The notes below the pieces were generated by a model that was not told the DNA's origin, ran no database searches, and worked only from the letters and a program-made list of their open reading frames with translations. The translations under genes and the position numbers were made by a program. From Syngnathus acus (Eukaryota; Chordata; Actinopteri; Syngnathiformes; Syngnathidae), in NCBI RefSeq assembly GCF_901709675.1, contig NC_051088.1, forward strand, positions 24,773,193 through 24,837,192: a DNA stretch of 64,000 nt. The letters are read 5' to 3'. This document shows, piece after piece, positions 47,501-58,830 of this stretch (the first letter of the stretch is position 1; each line of letters opens with the position of its first letter).

Positions 47501-50500
47501 GGGGGGGGTCGCCCAGTGACCTCCTGAATGCTTGTTTTGGGATTAGTCCCGTCCAGCACTTCCCTCCAAGTGGCCGGTGGATTGCTACTTCTAGAAATGA
47601 GTCACTTGAAAATGATCATGGGGCCGCCGTCGCCATGTACAGTATGATAATGGATAACTATTACAACGCACACACTTGCGCATCCAGCTCCTCAGCATCA
47701 CTTGAAATATGATGCTAAGCGAGCACTTAATGTCCAAAAGCGCCACATTTGCTGAGATTTACAAGACGGGCGACAGGAAGGTGACGGTGGCATGAAAGGT
47801 GGGCTTAAAAACCATTATCTCATTTTATTTACGGGGACGGACGCCGTTCGATGAGCTTACACCGGCGCCCTCTCTATTATCCGCCTTCTTCGTCTTTTTT
47901 GGCCCCCATTAGTTTCAGGCTCCGTCTCGTTTCTTAAAGGATTAAGCCTCACTTATCAAATCTATTTGACTTGGCTGACACGCAGGTAAACAAAGTGGCT
48001 CCCAGATCTGGGCCTCCCAAGTTAACCTCCGGGTTACACCGACTTTGATTCAATCTGTTATTATGTTTGCCGTGAGGTGACTTTCCGGGATGAGATTTGC
48101 CACCATTAGCGGAAGCTTGTTGGAATGGGACTGGATCAGCACTTCCTACATCTTGTACTGTGCTTTCTTGTTATCGTTATACGACAGACAAATTTGTTCG
48201 TCAAACTTATCAAATCAAACGTGAAGATGGGTGCACTGAAGAAAAAAAACAACACAACAACCTCAAGCCAAAATGATAACAAATGTCCTTCGTGTTTTTA
48301 TAGTGTCATAATTTTGACTTAAACTACGACGATTGCACCTGTCTGCATTGTTCATTCCCTAAAAAACAGTTTAAGCTCAATTTTCAAAATTGGTATTAGA
48401 TTCGTTATTTCTTCTAGATGCCTTATTTAACTCCTTGAAGACTATTTGAGAATCTTTTGTGTATAGGTGAACGTGTTGAAATTTTGTTGTGACTCTACTA
48501 CACAAGCACAAGATCCAATTCCTGTCAATTTCATCTGAAACAGAGCCGTGCGCAATTTCCTTGATGCCGAGCGTTTGTTTAACTGCGCCCGCCCTAGCCA
48601 TTTAACCCACCCCACTCACGTGTCCAAGCAAATTTACCGAGATGGTGTCTTCAATCTTTTGTTGCGATTTTACGGCTAGCAGCGATTGACGGTGTGGAGT
48701 GTTTTAATCACGTTTCCGGCTAAAAATAGAAAAAGATGTCAAGTAGCAGATAGGAGGATGATTGAAAGTGACACCAATTTGTGTATTTGTTTAAATGTGT
48801 CTGGGGGAGAAAAAGTTTCGAATGAGCTAAATACACTTTGTCAAACAGACAAAAAGCACGCCTTGGGGTATTCCGTACATAGCTTAGTTTGACATAAGTT
48901 TTCCCAAATTTCTGGGCTGTCGAGATTGAGTTGATCTGCCAACCACGAGGCAAATTCAAGCCAAAGCAGAAAATAAAATATGATTTTAGAAAGACACAAA
49001 AATCTTTCTTATAGTTAGATCGTTTCAGTATGTGACTAAAATAGCTTGAAAGACGGTAAGTTGCTTTCAATGCCTTTAATTTTTTTGTTTAAAATGTTAT
49101 GGAGACATTTTTAGAAATACAAATATTTCCCAACATGTCCCGAATGAACTGAGATTTTGACATCGGATTAGTTTGCAGTAGCATAAAAATTGTGCGCATT
49201 AATAATAGAACAAAATGTTGGTGCAAAAATATGTGCAGCATATAAATTGCTTTTGTACAAGGTCATATCTCAGTTTGGCACCCACGGATTCACCTATTTG
49301 TGCATATTTATGTGAGGCGGTGGTGGTAAATTATTATTTTTTTAAACACTTTTTGGCAGTTTATATTTGTTCACCCCAATAAATTTATTATGTTAATTAT
49401 GGGCTGGGCTACTCTACTGCATAACAATCAATTTAAACAAAACCAGCACCCCCAAAAAGATAGCATTACATTGTAAAATATAAAACACAATTCAAATGTA
49501 TGAAGTGTATTTTTAAATCATGCCAAATGTCAAACATGCACGCATGCACTGTAGTATTTGTGTGTTGGCATATTGCCCAGTGAGGGGTGTCAGGAGCCTC
49601 CTCCAGCAGCTAGCTCAGTGTTTTCATTTTGCATCTGCATAGAAACAGTCTCAATATTTCTACTGTTAGCATTGACACCATTTCTTTTTTTTCTGGGAAA
49701 TGCGTGAGCATCAATGTCAATGACATTTTCACCTGTCAGCCAGGAAGAAAAAAAAAAAAAAAAGATTGCTTTGTATGCGTGTCGAGTTTGTCTGACTAAA
49801 TTTAGCGACACTGTTAAAAGCTTTGCCGATTGTTTCATGATATTTTGGATTTATCTAGCGCCGGTAAACTTGTCAGAGCTGATCTTCTGATGATTCCACT
49901 GATTAGAGTTTGATGGTCACACCGTGATGTCAAAGAGCATTGATTACCATGAATATTAGATTTTTTTTTCTTTCTTAAAAGATGCTGACATGTGTCAAGT
50001 ATCTTTCTATTGCCAGCGCAAGCTGTCATCTTTGCAGCAGCCAAGCACCAGCAGCCCTTAGTGTCTTTGAATTAGTGACAGCTCATTTCTTCGGGTCAGC
50101 GCTCAAGCATGGGAGACTTTGAACTCACTCTGTTTACTTCCCTCATCTGTTGTTGTTTTTGCTTTTGACAGACTGGTTGTCATCATAGTGAGCTGAGGAG
50201 GAGCTCAAATTCCACTTCAAAGTGCATTCGGATTCCGCGTTGGTTTGGTTTTGTTCCGAGGAAAAAGTGAGAGATGTTGTTTTTTGAGCACTTCTGAAAC
50301 GCAGTGCTTTAAGGCAAAGATGAGTTTCTGAATTTTCAAATTTCTCTTCTTTATATTTAGTGTTTTAATTTTTTTTTTTATAAAAAATGCATATGGCACA
50401 CTAGTGTTTTTTTTTTTTCAACACTCAAAGACAAGCGTACTTTTTATTTGTAGTATTGTGTGCGAGTGAGTGGGCGAGTGAGTGATAATCCTAACTTATG

Positions 50501-50558
50501 TCCTGACGCCCACTTACTTCCCCATTGTACATAACACCATGTACCACTTTGTCACTCA

Positions 50559-50629
<71 letters not shown>

Positions 50630-53600
50630 TAGTGCGACGGGACCAAAACGGGCAGTTAAGCTCCAGTACCACCCGTTCTGGCAAAATGTTGGTGTCGTGC
50701 TGGACTTAAAAGAGCTCATTAGCACCTCTGCTAAAGATCTGTTTACTACTGTACACACACACACACACACTAATGGGCAACTAGCTTGCTACATGTGGAT
50801 TTTGGGAGTGACGGGAATAATTAAAAAGGAAGGGAAGAGGTTTAATTGAATGCAAAATGACAAATCCTGGGTAAAATAATTTTGTTTTTATTTCATTTTG
50901 ACCAGTGCTAAGTATGCGCTATTGCACAGGATTGTAGTGTGAGGTGGGGCAGTGAGGTCTCAACTTGTTGCCTCACTGTCCTTGATCAGTCCAACAATGA
51001 GGGTGTCATCATCAGATGTTTTACAATGATGCAATGCAAAACTGTTATGAGTAAAGAAGGGGACTGACGACTAATCCCTGCGGTATTCCAAAATCAAGGA
51101 TGAGAGGAGAGATGCAAGTCTATTATTGTCGTCCACTGACATGGCCCAGGCCAGGGTGCTCCATTTCCAATGATTATAAATGCAAGCTTTAGATTTTTAT
51201 GGAGATCTTCAACACAACTGCAGAAAGTTGTAAATGTTTTGGTACAGACTCTGCTTTAGCACGATATGATCATGAAAATAGCGTCAAAAGATCAACCGCA
51301 AAAGTGGCTTGTTTACAGGTTAGTCTTTTGGGACTTGGCAGACTTGTCAGGCTTCTCACTGCATCGAGTGTCTGACAGGCTCGCGGGCCTCTGCCAGACT
51401 CCTCTCGGCTAAAATGAATGCAATTATCAGATTACCGTTGTGCTAATTAGCCACTTGCGACTGCTGAGAGATGTTTGGAGAGGAGATTCGCAGAGGAGAA
51501 AATAGTCTGGGGACTTGTGATCCCTCACCTGAGCTGTTTTGTTACCAAACAAAGCACAAGATGTGTCAGTCTATTTTTAATTTGCCGTAGTTTAAGTGGA
51601 TTAGCGGTAGCTCTGAATTGCTCTACCATAAATGAATTATGCCCAACTGTGGATTTCTCACTAACAATCAATAACCAAGGCAAGACACCTTTATTATATT
51701 TTGTAGGACTAAGGGTTGAAATCTGCCGCGATGAATTCCCACCGCCTTTGGTCGTCGGACTCTGTGGAGTGTGTCAATGGCAGACTGTCCATGTTTACAG
51801 ATGGCGCTGGCTCGGATTAAAGGAAACAGTCCCTCAACAGCCTCCCGAGGCAATAAAAAGAAGAAAAAAAAAAAAGGGCTGGCAGGGGGCAGGTGAAAGT
51901 AGCCAGACATGAGAGAGAGCGAGAGAGCAAAGGGAGCTGGGGAAGAAGCAAGAGTGAGTGCAGTAAATAAGAGAGACACAGGGGTGGCGGCTAACAAACA
52001 AGGAATGGGAATTACAAATATTGTGAAAATAAAAGGTGGTGATTAGAGGAAATCAAATAATGGAGTTGATGGAGCAGCAATGGTAGCTCGCAGATTGGGA
52101 GAGGTACTACAGATTGACAAGGGGTCAAGGTGGAACTGTGCAGGAAGGGAAGCAAGTGCATTGTGATTCATAGCCTGCGGCAATCGCATGCCCGTGTTTG
52201 TTCATCTGGGTCACTGAACGAGAGCTGGCTGGCTGGCTGGCTCGCTCGCGTGTGTCTGATTATGTGTTTGGAGAAATCAGAGGGCTTTGTGTGAAGCGGC
52301 TGCTGGTCCAGACATTTTTTTGAAAGCCCACCCCTAGACACCTTAGATGAGCGGGCGATGAAAGCGTGAGCCTCCAAGATCCAGGGTCTTAATAGTCCAG
52401 CCAAGGTTGCATGGGGGAGCATAACCCAGCCTCTCTTACGTGATCATATAGCTGCTAGCTTTCCACAAGTACCTTGACTGACGTGTGCTTTAACTTATGT
52501 TGTCATCACTTTTATTGTCATGTATTTTTTTTTGGCTTTGAGTTCAAATCTATAGTTTCAGTTCTACAGTAGAAAATGAAAATACTTGCAAGAAACATAA
52601 ATGGAACACTCTATCGTGATGTCACTCACTCGGCCACGCCCCTTAAAGGTCCCTGTGACCTGTTGATTAACATTGCCTTATTTCACATCTTCTAGGTTTG
52701 TCCCATTTAATATTTCTATTTTACAATTACACTTCTTTTCTCTCTCTTTTTCGGAGGTTGAACCCGGTCGTTTGCACGTTAGCTCTTTTCAATAGGGAAA
52801 CATTTATTTGACTTCCAAGAAAACTCAGACACAAATTAGCCATGGGACAAATTGAATTTGTTCGTCGAGTTACCACAGTACTTGGAATCCTGAACCCTAA
52901 CTTTTGAATGTCTTAATGTATGTATATTTAGCTAAATATATAAATGACCATTTTCCAAATAGCAAAGACAGTGTGGAACAGTCCTTATTGCATTTACTGT
53001 ATTTCTCCTTGTGCTTTTTATTTGTCACCAGGGTTGAAGATGCAGTGGCATCCCGAGCAAAGCCAGTGGGCCGAACAGCATTTTGACATCTCCTCGACCA
53101 CATGCTCGCCGGCCCACAAGGCAGAGCCGTACCGCGTGGTACCCGGCCACCTACAGTGCTCCGTCGCTTACCAGTACGCCTGGGCGAACGATGACATCTC
53201 AGCCCTCACCGCCTCTAACATGCTCAAAAAATATGCTGAGAAATATTCCGGCATCCTGGAATTGCCCGTCTCATACCCCGAAGCCCCCAGTGTCCCGGGA
53301 GGGATAAACGGACGGAAAGGTGAATCGGAATCCTGGCAGGACGGCGTTTATCCTATGAGCTGCATACCTGAGGGGGTTCCCGTCCGCAAGGGAGGTGTTG
53401 CAGCAGCTTCTGAGGTGCTAACTGGTTTGTGTAGCTCTCCCGGTCTTGCCTCCAGCACTCTGAGTGAGCCCATCTTCTCCAGTAGCAGTTGCGGGAGCCA
53501 CCCTACCACCACACTCCACTCGTCCTCATTGCCTTCTCAGGAATTTGATGTCACTTACAGCGGTTCCTACTTGCACTCTAGTTACAATTCCCAATCTGTC

Positions 53601-55277
53601 CCTGCCCCTGCACATCCTGCCCCATTGCACAGCTCTGGCCTCCTGCAACCACCTCCACCGCCGTCTCACTCGACATTGGTGCCAGCATACAATGGAGGCT
53701 CCCCAAACTTGTCCAGTTATAATTACACCCCTGCGGCATACCCTGCCCAGAGCTCAGTCGGACCTGGATACAACAGTGGAGGAGTGCCCCGACCGTCTTC
53801 ATACCTCCCCTCGGGCATTGCTGCACCAACACCCCTTCCCCCTTATCCGTACCACAACCATAACTTGACCCCAATCACCCCAAGCCCTCTTAACAGTTGC
53901 CCCTCCAACTTGCTGAAGAGGAAAGCCTTCTACGTGACAGGCCAGGGAGATATGGAATCCTCTTATGCAAACTTTGGCTACGACCAGACTCGAAGCGCGA
54001 CCGAAAGCCCAATGTACAGAGTGGCAGACAGCAGCAGCACAAACCGAAACTGTAACAGTCCTGTCTGTAGTGGTTTTAATCATAATTCTGAGAAGCCATC
54101 TCTACCTTTTAATCCACAGAAGCAGTCCACACTGCCTTCGGAGGAGCAGCAGCATAGGAAGTATAGCAGCCGGGCAACACCCAACCCACTGTCTCCATCA
54201 GCCTACGTCACTTCGTCACTCGGGGGTTCCCGCATGGCCGACTCTCTCGTCAACTTTATATCCCCACCCCTCAGAGAGCAAAGTGCGGAAGATCATCATA
54301 TCCATCACTCCCACTCAGGTGCTCCCTCCTCTTCAACCATGTGCTCCTCACGCTCTGCTGAAGAGCAACTGAAAACCTGTGACCCACACCTTTTGGACAT
54401 GGTCACCTCTGAAATTGTTCAACAGGGCCCTCCCATGGACTGGAGTGACATTGCAGGCTTAGAATTGGCCAAAGCGACCCTGAAAGAGGAGGTTCTCTGG
54501 CCCATTTTACGCCCTGACATGTTCAGATCCTTAGGCGCCAGTCCACGTTGTGTGCTGCTGTTTGGCCCGCGAGGCAGTGGCAGGACGTTGCTAGGACGTT
54601 GCCTGGCCGTCCAGCTTGGGGCATCGTTACTTCGACTCAGCGCGTCAACTTTAGTCACCAAGTGGCTGACAGATGGCAAGGACATTATCAGAGCGTCCTT
54701 CTTGGTAGCTCGATGCCGTCAACCCTCTGTACTGTTCATTAGTGAGGTGGACGTGCTTCTAGCGGCACACCTCACTGAAGAAAGTCCCATCAACAGACTA
54801 AAGGGGGAGCTACTTTCCCAGCTGGACTCACTTTTAATGGGCTCCGGTGTGGATGGAAGACACCAAGTATTAGTGGTTTGCTCCACAAGTAGACCCCAGG
54901 ACATAGATGAGGGGTTGCATAGGTACTTTGCTCGGCGGGTTTTGGTATCCCTGCCCGATAGCGCAGCTCGCCACCAGATTGTCAGCCAGTTCCTCGCCCA
55001 ATACCAGCACAAATACTGCATGAGTGACGAGGAGCTAGCACTGCTTGTCCAACGCACTGAGGGTTTCTCGGGACTTGACCTGTCCAGACTTTGCCAGGAA
55101 GCCCATGTGGGTCTGTTACACATATCCACGCAACAGGGCATGGAGATGGCCAATATGATTCGGCCACTGACCTACCAGGACTTTGAAAGGGTCTTTTGTA
55201 AATTCTGCGCCAGTGTCTCACAAAAAGAGATAGATATGCACACTGAGTGGAACAAAATGTTTGGATGCAGACAATGA
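41586..55277 (+). CDS. fign: Fidgetin, AAA-family microtubule-severing ATPase
   Basis: Nuclear and centrosomal AAA protein that severs and depolymerises microtubules. Two coding exons: 41586-41622 (MISSSSTSSSVY) and 53032-55277, spliced within a Gly codon, giving 760 residues (human 759). The N-terminus matches human: GLKMQWHPEQSQWAEQHFDI, YAWANDDISALTASNMLKKY, KYSGILE, YLHSSYNSQ, LHSSGLLQPPPPP, LKRKAFYVTGQGDM. The AAA domain begins near MDWSDIAGLELAKA (human VDWNDIAGLDLVKA) and runs to the end (LVQRTEGFSGLDLSRLCQEA, EWNKMFGCRQ). Odd points: Walker A reads GPRGSGRT, with Arg530 where human has the catalytic Lys, and the Walker B region is FISEVD rather than human FVSDID. Otherwise the frame is intact and well conserved, so it looks functional. 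It may be one of two teleost fign copies. Confidence 0.95.
42943..42966. repeat. (GT)n microsatellite in the fign intron
   Basis: Uninterrupted GT run, about 12 units. Confidence 0.9.
46294..46358. repeat. Compound (GT)n with GTGA interruptions
   Basis: GT run followed by repeated gtgtgagtgtgaga units, in the fign intron. Confidence 0.9.
50561..50628. repeat. (CA)n microsatellite, about 34 units
   Basis: The longest perfect CA array of the window; a shorter one follows at 50753-50770. Both lie in the fign intron. Confidence 0.95.
52222..52250. repeat. (GCTG)n/(GCTC)n short tandem repeat
   Basis: gctggctggctggctggctc followed by gctcgcg, in the fign intron. Confidence 0.8.
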
Positions 55278-55387
55278 AAGGACGTCTTTGATGTAAACAT
55301 TGTACTGGAGTGGGAAAAACAACAACAGTAAGGGCCTCACGGAAAATCATTCACACCACAGGATTTGTATATACACTGTGTATGTCC

Positions 55388-55852
55388 TAGGGGTGTAACG
55401 GTAAGCTACATGTATCTGATTGTGTATTCTTCGCTACAGAAGACTATCCAAAGAGTCACCCAGCTTCCCTGGTTTCATGCTAGTCAAACGCTAAGTGAGA
55501 AGCTAACTTGCTATTGACAGCCTAGCGTGTTAGCTTGAAGTCTTTACTTTCAGTCATTACAAGTACCATTAACGCTACAAAGGTTTGAGGAGTAACATGT
55601 AACACAGAGCCAATGAGAATGGCAGGAGACACACAAGACACGCTAACTGCCAAAGCTAACGTCGATGTAATGTTGCAAATCAACAAGGAAATGAGTATTT
55701 GAACTGCAAATCATTTTACAGCGGAACATATCAAACTACAAACTGTAAATGAGAAATGATAGTGACTAAGAGAGAAAAGAGAGCAATACAGTAAATGAAT
55801 CAATATGTTTAAACGGTACTTTCTTGAAAATGGACTTATCGTTACACCCCTA
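55388..55852. mobile_element. hAT-type MITE, 465 bases, in the fign 3' flank
   Basis: The left end taggggtgtaacggtaag and the right end read in reverse (taggggtgtaacgataag) are near-perfect terminal inverted repeats of hAT type. The 8-base flanks gtatgtcc and gtctatct agree at 5 of 8 positions, fitting a decayed 8-base target duplication. No coding capacity is seen. It begins 110 bases after the fign stop, so it probably lies in the 3' UTR. Confidence 0.7.
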
Positions 55853-58830
55853 GTCTATCTGAGTTTTAACAAATTTATTAGACCATCTGGCATTATGAAG
55901 TGCTTGAATGCTGATTTTCGATTTGAGTGAGTTATCAAACGGCGCTAATTAATGAAGCATTTCATTCAGTCACTAAAACACTTTTTTGTAGACGAATGTT
56001 AGAAAAAATAATTATAATTTGACATCGGAATCAAGGACAAACATATTACTGTTCTTTTTGCCAGCAAATTTGCTCCGCTATAGATTGGAAAATTCCTGGA
56101 TAATTCTGCATGACAAATATTTTATTCAAAAAGATTACAAACAAAGGAAGCACATAAACAACGTTTTGGAAATTTGGTGGGAATTGACCATAAACCTCAC
56201 AACTTGTGGTGGGCTGATAAATTTGTATAGCACTGTCTATATATATTGCATATATATACTGTTCATGCAAGTATTTATTTATACACTCCCTTCTAAAAAT
56301 ATTGTTTATTTAACTAACTGTAAACTGGAAAACATTTGGGTTTGACATTAAAAAGTAAATATGGTATTTTCATTTTGCTACTGCCATCATGTTATGTAGA
56401 GTTGTCATCGCTAACTAGTATAAATTTAGTCTTGGAATATAGAAGCCAAATCCAAAAGTGAGTGTCGATGATGTTTTAAGATTGCTGTCCAACCCAAATG
56501 TTTTCATTGACAGCAAAAATAAAGAAATCAGATCAATCCTCCAGGAGATGGCTACATAAGAGATGAAGTTGGTTATCCAAGTGCCTGAAGTGATGCTTTC
56601 TGATTCCATTTATACCATAGTTGACATTCTTATTGATCAATTGATGTCAAATTTTGAGCTTTGAACCAGCGTGTTTAACAATTGACAGTCAAATTGTTTA
56701 TGCCTTTATCGGCGCAACAATATTCTGGGCCCTGATCCCTCCAACCAAGCAAAAAATTGTGAAACCTACTGTCATCTCAAAATAGAAGTGTGGATAGATC
56801 GTACATACTATGTACTTAAAATGAAATTTCATAATTCTTGGGTTGATAAATCCCTCTAGCTTTTGTCCACCTGTAGGTGCCCTAAGGCAGAAATGACAAC
56901 AATGGCCAATCAAGAAAAAGCTTTATTTTTTTTTCTCTGTCTACAAGGCAAATTTGTTTACACCTCCAAAAAGTTAGCCAACTCACTGACCTCACTGAGC
57001 GTTTTGCATGTACAAGGTACAATTTGAAAATGTCTGTTTTTGTTTAAATATGTGTTTGTGTCGACCAGTCCAAGGTGGTTGCAAAACAGCCGTTCCTGGC
57101 AAACTACACAGGTGACAATGAATGTACAGCACTTAAGATGTTCCCGATTAGTACCAATAATGACATGTTTTTAAATCAAAGTTGTCAATTTGAACCATTG
57201 ACAAAATAGTTACACATATTTGCTAAATCGTGAAATTTATGGAGAAAATGGAGAATTATTTTTTTCTTCATGTCCATTGTGTTGCACTGAAATGTATTTT
57301 GGGAGGAATTATACTCCGTCAATGCCTTCAAACATTATATCAGTAAGTCTCGTGTTTTATTTTAACCTCTGATGTAAAAAAAAAAAAAAAAAATTGGAAA
57401 AAAGTTAGTACGTGACGCCGGCAGCGCCGCATTGTGTTGCAGCTACAGTTGATGGGTAGGAAAGACAAAAGATGAGGAGTGATCCATCAGAGCAGAACAA
57501 AAAGTGAAATGCCTAAAAGAAAACATTTTTTTTTTTTTTACCTCAAGGCTATGGAAACCCTCATGGTGTTTACTGTAATTCTTTCAAAATATCTCCGATC
57601 TAGGATCAAATGCATTGAGAAGTAAAACAAAAAATTGTAACGACAAAATGGAACATTTGGTGCAGTCCACCTCAACTGACGGAACTTTTCCCCATCTCAT
57701 CCAAGTATCCAATTTGCATTCGACTGATGCTTTCACAGAAACACACATTCAGTTTTATGTCTAATCTTTTGCGAGCAGTCATTGTGTATATACCTGAGCA
57801 CCTTTTTGACACTTATTTACATTTTTTTGTTTGGGTGTTAAATTGTACCAGTCAAACACACCTGCTCAACATTTAACCGGTGTGTCGTGTTTGTTGTAAA
57901 TACATGAAAATCCAAATGTGCACTTATGAGTTTTCACTTACTGCCCTTCTTGTTGCCAGTAAATTATAATATCTTAATATACATCATTCGGATATTCAGA
58001 ATCTGAAACAAAAATTTCGTTGAACGGCTGTTTGTATCAGTGCACGAAATTTCAACATCTTTTTGATGAAGTTGTGACTTTTTATTTGGGGGGGTGAAAA
58101 TGGATTAGTAGTAGCAGCAGAGACGGACGGCAGCAAATCAAAAGTCTTTTCAAGGAGAAAAAAAAATGATAAAGAATTTCGGGGACAATGAAGAAATTAA
58201 AGGTGTCCGATGGTGGCAATGGGAATTGGCTGGTGACAAATAGAAGTGGTGATATTTCGTTGGGAACAAAAATGATCGGCAGCTGTACCAGACTTGATTT
58301 TTAAACAGAGTTACATACTGCAGTTTTACACAACCAAAGCTTTCAAGTGTAAACAATGCTTCAAGTGTGTACAGTGTGTGATCCCTATCACTTGTAATAA
58401 AACACATTTCCCAACAACCGTGTACGAAAGTTTGCTTGATCCAAGAAACACTCGACACGAGTGGTCCCTGAAGTCTACAAAAATTACTGGAAAAAAAATA
58501 AATAAAAAATTTGCACGTATTTGGTCTTTAAAAGTGAGAGAAAAAAAACAAAAACACAATGGGTACTGACAGACACTTTATCCCAGGGGGGAAATTTAGT
58601 GTTCAAGCATTTGTTTTTTCAGTCCTCACTTAAATTGTCAAATTTGTCAAAAGCAAAAAAAAAAGAAATGCTTATTGCACAAAAGTAAATCAGAAATGTT
58701 AAAAAAAAAGAAACAGCATCTTGATACCAGTGAATGTGCATGTGACCTTCGATAATATTTGCGATTTCACTCTAAAACATAATCAATCAGTAATGAATAA
58801 AAAGTCAATAAAGATCCATGGATTCCAAAC
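55853..58830 (+). other. fign: Likely fign 3' UTR and 3' flank
   Basis: AT-rich. Possible poly(A) signals are ATTAAA at 56347-56352 and AATAAA at 56518-56523; later AATAAA copies occur near 58500 and 58795. An A run lies at 57376-57392. No other gene is supported, and the true 3' end cannot be decided by sequence alone. Confidence 0.4.

Larger units (their letters stand above)
41623..53031 (+). other. fign: Large fign intron, no other gene seen
   Basis: About 11.4 kb between the short and the long coding exon. It holds microsatellites (listed separately), C or G runs at 44782-44792 and about 47501-47509, a TA tract at about 45593-45606, and several blocks rich in homeobox-type TAATTA/ATTA cores without ORFs (about 44930-45260, 47800-48120, 51330-51480). 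These blocks look like candidate enhancers. Open frames in the intron lack splice context and known domains. Confidence 0.6.

Noticed and set aside
50561-50628. Regular short repeats that could suggest an array such as CRISPR
   Set aside because: A pure dinucleotide microsatellite with no spacers, in a vertebrate genome.
50552-50770. Long open frames on both strands of repeated Cys-Val or His-Thr
   Set aside because: They are translations of the (CA)n/(GT)n microsatellite.
53578-53874. Open frames on the other strand and in shifted frames across the fign last exon
   Set aside because: Shadows of the long, conserved fidgetin exon, which is GC-richer and low in stops.
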